This document shows, in pieces, positions 5,595 to 8,455 of a DNA stretch of 8,455 bases; within the stretch, counting starts at the first letter, position 1, and every line of letters starts with the position of its first letter. The stretch spans positions 1 to 8,455 of the forward strand of contig JALNWS010000174.1 in assembly GCA_023230755.1 (NCBI GenBank), in the 5' to 3' direction. The position numbers and the translations under genes are program-made. The notes under the pieces were generated by a model that worked only from the letters and a program-made list of their open reading frames with translations, did no database searches and was not told the origin of the DNA. The stretch is from Azoarcus sp. GTDB lineage: Bacteria; Pseudomonadota; Gammaproteobacteria; Burkholderiales; Rhodocyclaceae.

Positions 5595-6026
5595 TCAAAG
5601 AAAAATGGCTCTGGATAGTCGGCTTGCGAGTTCCGACTCGGGCGCCTTGGTGTAGTCCTTCTCGAAACGATCACTGACCAGTTGGGCCGTGGGTGTATCG
5701 AGGGAGTTATTCAGCATTCCCATGAACGCAGGCGGGGCAACGATGATCGCGCGATTGAATGCGTTACTCGCCCGTCCGTCATAAAGCGTGTTCGCGATCT
5801 CCTGTGCAAACACCTTGGCTTCATTCTGTTTGGGAATCGAGCGCGGTTCCATCGGTCCGCCGTTACCGCCGGTACTCCCTGTGCGGTCACTCGCGAGATC
5901 GGCGTTCTTTTGCCTGCTTTCGGGGTGGATCAGCTCCTTGACCAGCTTGAGACCCTTGTTCGGGCCCAGGTTCGCATACAGTTTTGCCAGGCTGGCGTTG
6001 GCAACCAGAATCCAGGTAATAGCCAT
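5595..6026 (-). CDS. Host_attach (PF10116) family protein
   Basis: A 143-residue small soluble protein resembling the family named 'protein required for attachment to host cells', a name from Agrobacterium attachment genes. That name should not be read as a proven function. The family has been placed near the bacterial relatives of archaeal/eukaryotic release factor eRF1 (baeRF), so a link to ribosomes or RNA is possible. Visible features: a beta-strand start AITWILVANASLAKLY, a glycine-rich stretch with SDRTGSTGGNGG at 46-57, AKVFAQEIANTLYDG at 70-84, AIIVAPPAFMGML, and the C-terminal DTPTAQLVSDRFEKDYTK. I chose the ATG at 6026 because GGAGGG lies 6 nt upstream and the family begins there; the frame is open to 6176 with unrelated sequence. 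It probably has its own promoter (6085-6112) and ends in stem-loops, so it looks monocistronic. Presence of the family in free-living bacteria fits a stress or stationary-phase role, which is inference. Confidence 0.82.
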   Translation of the reverse strand: MAITWILVANASLAKLYANLGPNKGLKLVKELIHPESRQKNADLASDRTGSTGGNGGPMEPRSIPKQNEAKVFAQEIANTLYDGRASNAFNRAIIVAPPAFMGMLNNSLDTPTAQLVSDRFEKDYTKAPESELASRLSRAIFL

Positions 6027-6032
6027 GTGACA

Positions 6033-6038
6033 CCCTCC
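6033..6038 (-). promoter_or_regulatory. Strong ribosome binding site of the Host_attach gene
   Basis: GGAGGG on the minus strand ends 6 nt before the ATG at 6026. It is the best Shine-Dalgarno match in the window and decides this start over the in-frame upstream codons. It suggests efficient translation, unlike the poorly marked starts of the neighbouring genes. Confidence 0.75.
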
Positions 6039-6084
6039 GTTGCTGAGAGAAGCGGGTTGCTGTGTTGAGTAACAGCCCTTCCAG

Positions 6085-6112
6085 CTTAGACAGCGCGATG
6101 GTGGACTGGCAA
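6085..6112 (-). promoter_or_regulatory. Candidate sigma-70 promoter of the Host_attach gene
   Basis: TTGCCA (6112-6107, five of six to the -35 consensus) and TCTAAG (6090-6085, four of six to the -10) are 16 bp apart on the minus strand. Transcription would start near 6078 and give a leader of about 50 nt that includes the strong ribosome binding site. Spacing is slightly short and the -10 is imperfect. Confidence 0.35.
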
Positions 6113-6205
6113 GCCCTATTATTACCGTCTTGCGAAAACTCAAAGGCACCGCGGGCGGGGGGCTTGATGCAAGCACGCCATGGCGTCGTTAGCGCGGATT
6201 ACGCT

Positions 6206-6670
6206 TCAGAAAATACCCATTGATAATCCGCTGGCCATCGCTTCGCCGAGATCGGCTGCACGTTCGAGGTCGGTAGCGGTAACCTCCTTGCGTACGATCA
6301 GGGCCTCGTTTATGGAGCGCCAGCCATAACCAGTCGCAATCCTGCCGATCTCGCGCACCGCGCCGGTACCGTCGTTGCCAGCGCTTACAAAGACTGCAAA
6401 GGGGAGCCCGGTGGTTTTGCCCTCGCATGGATAGTAGGTGCGATCGAAGAAATCCTTCAGCGCGCCAGACATGTAACCGAAATTCTCGGGAGTTCCGAGC
6501 AGCAGTCCATTACATTCGAGCAGGTCGTCAGTGCGCGCATCGAAGGCACGGAGCATGACGGTCTCGGTATCGGCGCAACGTCGGGCACCGGCCAGTGCGG
6601 CCTCGGCGAGGCGCCCGGTGTTGCCGGACTGCGTGTGATAGACAATCAGCAGACGTTTCTTCGTACTCAT
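6206..6670 (-). CDS. Flavodoxin-fold FMN-binding protein / NAD(P)H-dependent oxidoreductase
   Basis: A 154-residue flavodoxin-like protein, predicted cytosolic, that probably binds FMN and acts as a small electron carrier or quinone/flavin reductase. The phosphate-binding loop is TQSGNT at 13-18 after the first beta strand RLLIVYH. The second FMN loop is GTPENFGYMSGALKDFFDR at 59-77. A third conserved stretch is SAGNDGTGAVRE at 96-107. These loops resemble WrbA/NADPH-dependent FMN reductase relatives more than classical long-chain flavodoxins; the exact activity cannot be read from sequence. The ATG at 6670 overlaps the stop of the M90 peptidase gene (ATGA), so the two are probably translationally coupled. 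It is the last gene of the three-gene unit. About 180 bp separate its stop from the Host_attach gene, with only small palindromes (6162-6174 and 6175-6186) there. Confidence 0.85.
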   Translation of the reverse strand: MSTKKRLLIVYHTQSGNTGRLAEAALAGARRCADTETVMLRAFDARTDDLLECNGLLLGTPENFGYMSGALKDFFDRTYYPCEGKTTGLPFAVFVSAGNDGTGAVREIGRIATGYGWRSINEALIVRKEVTATDLERAADLGEAMASGLSMGIF

Positions 6671-7461
6671 GTCGCGTCCCGCCGCAGGTCCTGAGCCTGG
6701 ATCAGCCGAGCTTGGCCTGCCGCAGGATCGAGGTCGTAGTATGACTTTAACTGATCATAGACTGCAGGAAACGCGTTCTGCAGCAGACCCGGCGTTTCGA
6801 AGAAGGCTTCGGATGCGACCGCGAAGAACTCGCCGGGATTTTCGCTTGCATAGGGGTCGAGTGCCGGCGCCAGGCCCGCATCGACCTGGACGCACAGCGC
6901 TTCATAGGCGGGCGTGAAGGCAGCCGCCCAGTCGCGCCGTGACATACGGGCTGGCAGGGGCGGAAATCCATCGGCTTCTCCGTTTGCCATGTCGAGTTTG
7001 TGGGCGAATTCATGGATCACCACGTTTACGCCGACCGGGTGGTGACCACCAAACCACGACACCAGCACCGGCCCACCCGACCAGGCTTCACCAAGCACTT
7101 CATCGTTGTAATCGTGCACTACGCCGGCTTCATCGACCACGTGACGCGGAATGACGAAGTCGCCGGGGTAGACGATGATGCCCACCCAGCCGCGATAGGC
7201 TTCGAGTCCGATGTTGAGCACAGGCAGACTTGCCTGCAAGGCGATGCCGAGGAGAACCTCGTCAGTCAGTTCGAGGCCCTGGGCGCCATGACACTCCTTC
7301 TCGGCCAGAAGGTCCAGTGCCAGGTCCCGCAGGCGACGTCGGTCTGGCGTGGGCAAAAAGTCGAGAAACGGGAGATTGGATTCGACCCGTTGCCACACCT
7401 CATCGTCAACAACTGGTCGCGGTCTTTCGATTCCAAGCCATTGTTTGAGGCGCTTAAGCAT
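6667..7461 (-). CDS. mtfA: MtfA-like M90 family zinc metallopeptidase
   Basis: A 264-residue soluble zinc peptidase of family M90 (PF06167). E. coli MtfA binds and titrates the glucose repressor Mlc and has aminopeptidase activity. The zinc motif HExxH is H150-E-F-A-H154 in VIHEFAHKLDM, and E211 in NPGEFFAVASEAFFE is the probable third ligand. Other family features are LPFLDFLPTPDRRRLRDLA at 30-48 and the block YPGDFVIPRHVVDEAGVVHD (98-117), then GGPVLVSWFGG at 129-139. Length matches the family. The gene starts 4 nt after the transporter stop and overlaps the flavodoxin-like gene by ATGA. No Shine-Dalgarno is evident at the ATG at 7461, so re-initiation from the transporter is likely. Nothing in the window encodes Mlc or a PTS glucose permease, so the E. 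coli role is not supported by context here. Confidence 0.9.
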   Translation of the reverse strand: MLKRLKQWLGIERPRPVVDDEVWQRVESNLPFLDFLPTPDRRRLRDLALDLLAEKECHGAQGLELTDEVLLGIALQASLPVLNIGLEAYRGWVGIIVYPGDFVIPRHVVDEAGVVHDYNDEVLGEAWSGGPVLVSWFGGHHPVGVNVVIHEFAHKLDMANGEADGFPPLPARMSRRDWAAAFTPAYEALCVQVDAGLAPALDPYASENPGEFFAVASEAFFETPGLLQNAFPAVYDQLKSYYDLDPAAGQARLIQAQDLRRDAT

Positions 7462-7465
7462 TGCG

Positions 7466-8368
7466 TCAGGAGGCCGCTTTGCGGGTGGTCAGCAAAATGC
7501 CCGAGAACACGAGGGCGATGCCAACGAAGTGGTACGCATAAGGCCGCTCGCCCAGGAAAATCGCCGCCAGAATGATGCCGAAAACCGGCATCAGGTGAAT
7601 GAAAAGCGAGGCCCGACTGGGCCCCACTGCGGCCACCCCCGCATTGTAGAAAATGTAACCAAGAAATCCCGGAAAGACGCCCGTGTACAGAATGCCGGTC
7701 AAGGATGCGGCAGACAGCACGATGTGGCGACCGCTGCTCAGCTCCCACAGATAGACCGGCGTCAGCACCATGATACCCACCAGCGTCAGTGCGGCAAGCA
7801 TCAGCATTGGATGCACGCCTTGTGGGCGCCACTGCAGCCCGACGGTGTACAGCCCCCAGACCAGCACGGCGCAAAGCATCCACAGGTCTCCGGTGTTGAG
7901 ACTGAGTCCGAGCAGGGTGTCAATGCTGCCGCGACTCACGATGATGGTGACGCCTGCCAGCGAGACGAAGACGCCTGCGGCCTCGAGGCGGTGCAGTCGT
8001 TTGCCAAGCAGCACGAAGGCAAGCGTAATCGTCGCGATCGGAATGAAGGAGTTGAGCAGGGTGGCGTTAGTGGCGGTGGTATGTTGCAACGCAAGATAGG
8101 CGAAGGTGTTGTAACAACCGACACCGAGGATCCCGAGGATCACCACTTCTTTCCACGCTGAACGCAGCTTGGGCCACTGGGCGCGCAGATGGGGCAGGGC
8201 GAATGGCAGCACCAGGGCAAAGGCAATCGACCAGCGCCAGAAGGCGAGCGCAATCGGTGGTACATCGCTGCGGATGCCACGGCCGAGAACCATGTTGCCT
8301 GCCCAGAACAGGGCTGTGAGAGAAAGCAGCAGATACGGGTTGGCGGAGAAGCGTTTCATTGCGCGCAT
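7466..8368 (-). CDS. EamA/DMT family transporter
   Basis: A 300-residue inner-membrane protein of the drug/metabolite transporter superfamily, with ten predicted helices in two EamA (PF00892) repeats at about 12-145 and 160-295. Signs of the family are the first helix YLLLSLTALFWAGNMVLGR, FWRWSIAF in helix 2, the end of repeat one at LLGKRLHRLEAAGV (120-133), and its counterpart FLGERPYAYHFVGIAL (271-286) in repeat two. Such proteins export amino acids, metabolites or drugs; the substrate cannot be predicted. The ATG at 8368 is used; an in-frame ATG at 8359 (MKRF) is equally possible, and neither has a good Shine-Dalgarno. It is the first gene of a unit with the M90 peptidase (4-nt gap) and the flavodoxin-like protein. 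Confidence 0.9.
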   Translation of the reverse strand: MRAMKRFSANPYLLLSLTALFWAGNMVLGRGIRSDVPPIALAFWRWSIAFALVLPFALPHLRAQWPKLRSAWKEVVILGILGVGCYNTFAYLALQHTTATNATLLNSFIPIATITLAFVLLGKRLHRLEAAGVFVSLAGVTIIVSRGSIDTLLGLSLNTGDLWMLCAVLVWGLYTVGLQWRPQGVHPMLMLAALTLVGIMVLTPVYLWELSSGRHIVLSAASLTGILYTGVFPGFLGYIFYNAGVAAVGPSRASLFIHLMPVFGIILAAIFLGERPYAYHFVGIALVFSGILLTTRKAAS

Positions 8369-8387
8369 TTGGTCAGGACGAGTGCGG

Positions 8388-8415
8388 ATGATGGCACAGG
8401 CGCGCGCAGCGCCAA
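8388..8415 (-). promoter_or_regulatory. Weak candidate promoter of the transporter-mtfA-flavodoxin unit
   Basis: TTGGCG (8415-8410) and CATCAT (8393-8388) are 16 bp apart on the minus strand, each four of six to consensus. This would give a leader of about 12 nt before the ATG at 8368. The match is poor, and the upstream region is cut by the window edge, so a better promoter may lie outside. Confidence 0.2.
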
Positions 8416-8455
8416 ACAGGGATCACAAACAGCCGTGGACGGTTCCTCAGTGGGC

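Noticed and set aside
6027..6176. Longer N-terminus for the Host_attach protein from 6176
   Set aside because: It would run through the promoter candidate and the strong GGAGGG ribosome site. The family starts at MAITWILVAN.
2532..7795. Shared 14-mer CAGCGTCAGTGCGG near 2532 and 7781
   Set aside because: Both copies fall in membrane-protein genes and encode similar hydrophobic peptides (ALTLGG and ALTLVG). Codon bias and similar helices explain it without a repeat element.
7349..8161. Plus-strand open frame of 270 codons opposite the transporter and mtfA
   Set aside because: Same pattern: polar low-complexity antisense of a membrane-protein gene, crossing the boundary of two real genes.

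Overview
The window is a GC-rich, gene-dense piece of a bacterial chromosome, most likely from a betaproteobacterium of the Rhodocyclales (Azoarcus/Thauera/Aromatoleum type). That placement is inferred from gene content, protein flavour and compact operons; no rRNA or other marker gene is present. Nine intact genes and one truncated gene cover most of it. I see no insertion sequence, tRNA, CRISPR array, phage gene or frameshifted gene, and no gene-free stretch reaches 300 bases.

Left part (1-3367, all minus strand): a gene for a 423-residue multi-pass membrane protein (MgtC-like N-terminus plus DUF4010), then amrB (Memo family), amrA (AMMECR1 family) and amrS (radical SAM enzyme, cut by the left edge). 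amrB/amrA and amrA/amrS overlap, so the three Amr proteins are probably made by coupled translation. This is the conserved but functionally unsolved AmmeMemoRadiSam system, and it is the most interesting content of the window. A TATAAT box over the stop codon of the membrane-protein gene could give amrBAS its own promoter.

Middle (3368-4699, plus strand): a 133-bp divergent intergenic region followed by ispD and ispF, the third and fifth enzymes of the MEP isoprenoid pathway, 11 bp apart. A TAGAAT box sits 7 nt before the ispD ATG, which suggests a leaderless or nearly leaderless mRNA.

Right part (4765-8368, minus strand, convergent with ispF): in the direction of transcription, an EamA/DMT family transporter, an MtfA-like M90 zinc peptidase and a flavodoxin-fold protein form a tight three-gene unit (4-nt gap, then an ATGA overlap). 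Next comes a separately transcribed Host_attach-family (PF10116) gene with a strong Shine-Dalgarno site, and then a phosphoglycolate phosphatase-like HAD hydrolase. The 176-bp gap between the last two genes holds four successive stem-loops (5494-5585), including a perfect 9-bp GC stem. They may be a composite terminator or a structured RNA.

Functionally the window mixes housekeeping genes (ispDF, HAD phosphatase), poorly understood conserved genes (amr system, DUF4010 protein, Host_attach protein) and a small transporter/peptidase/flavoprotein operon of unknown purpose.
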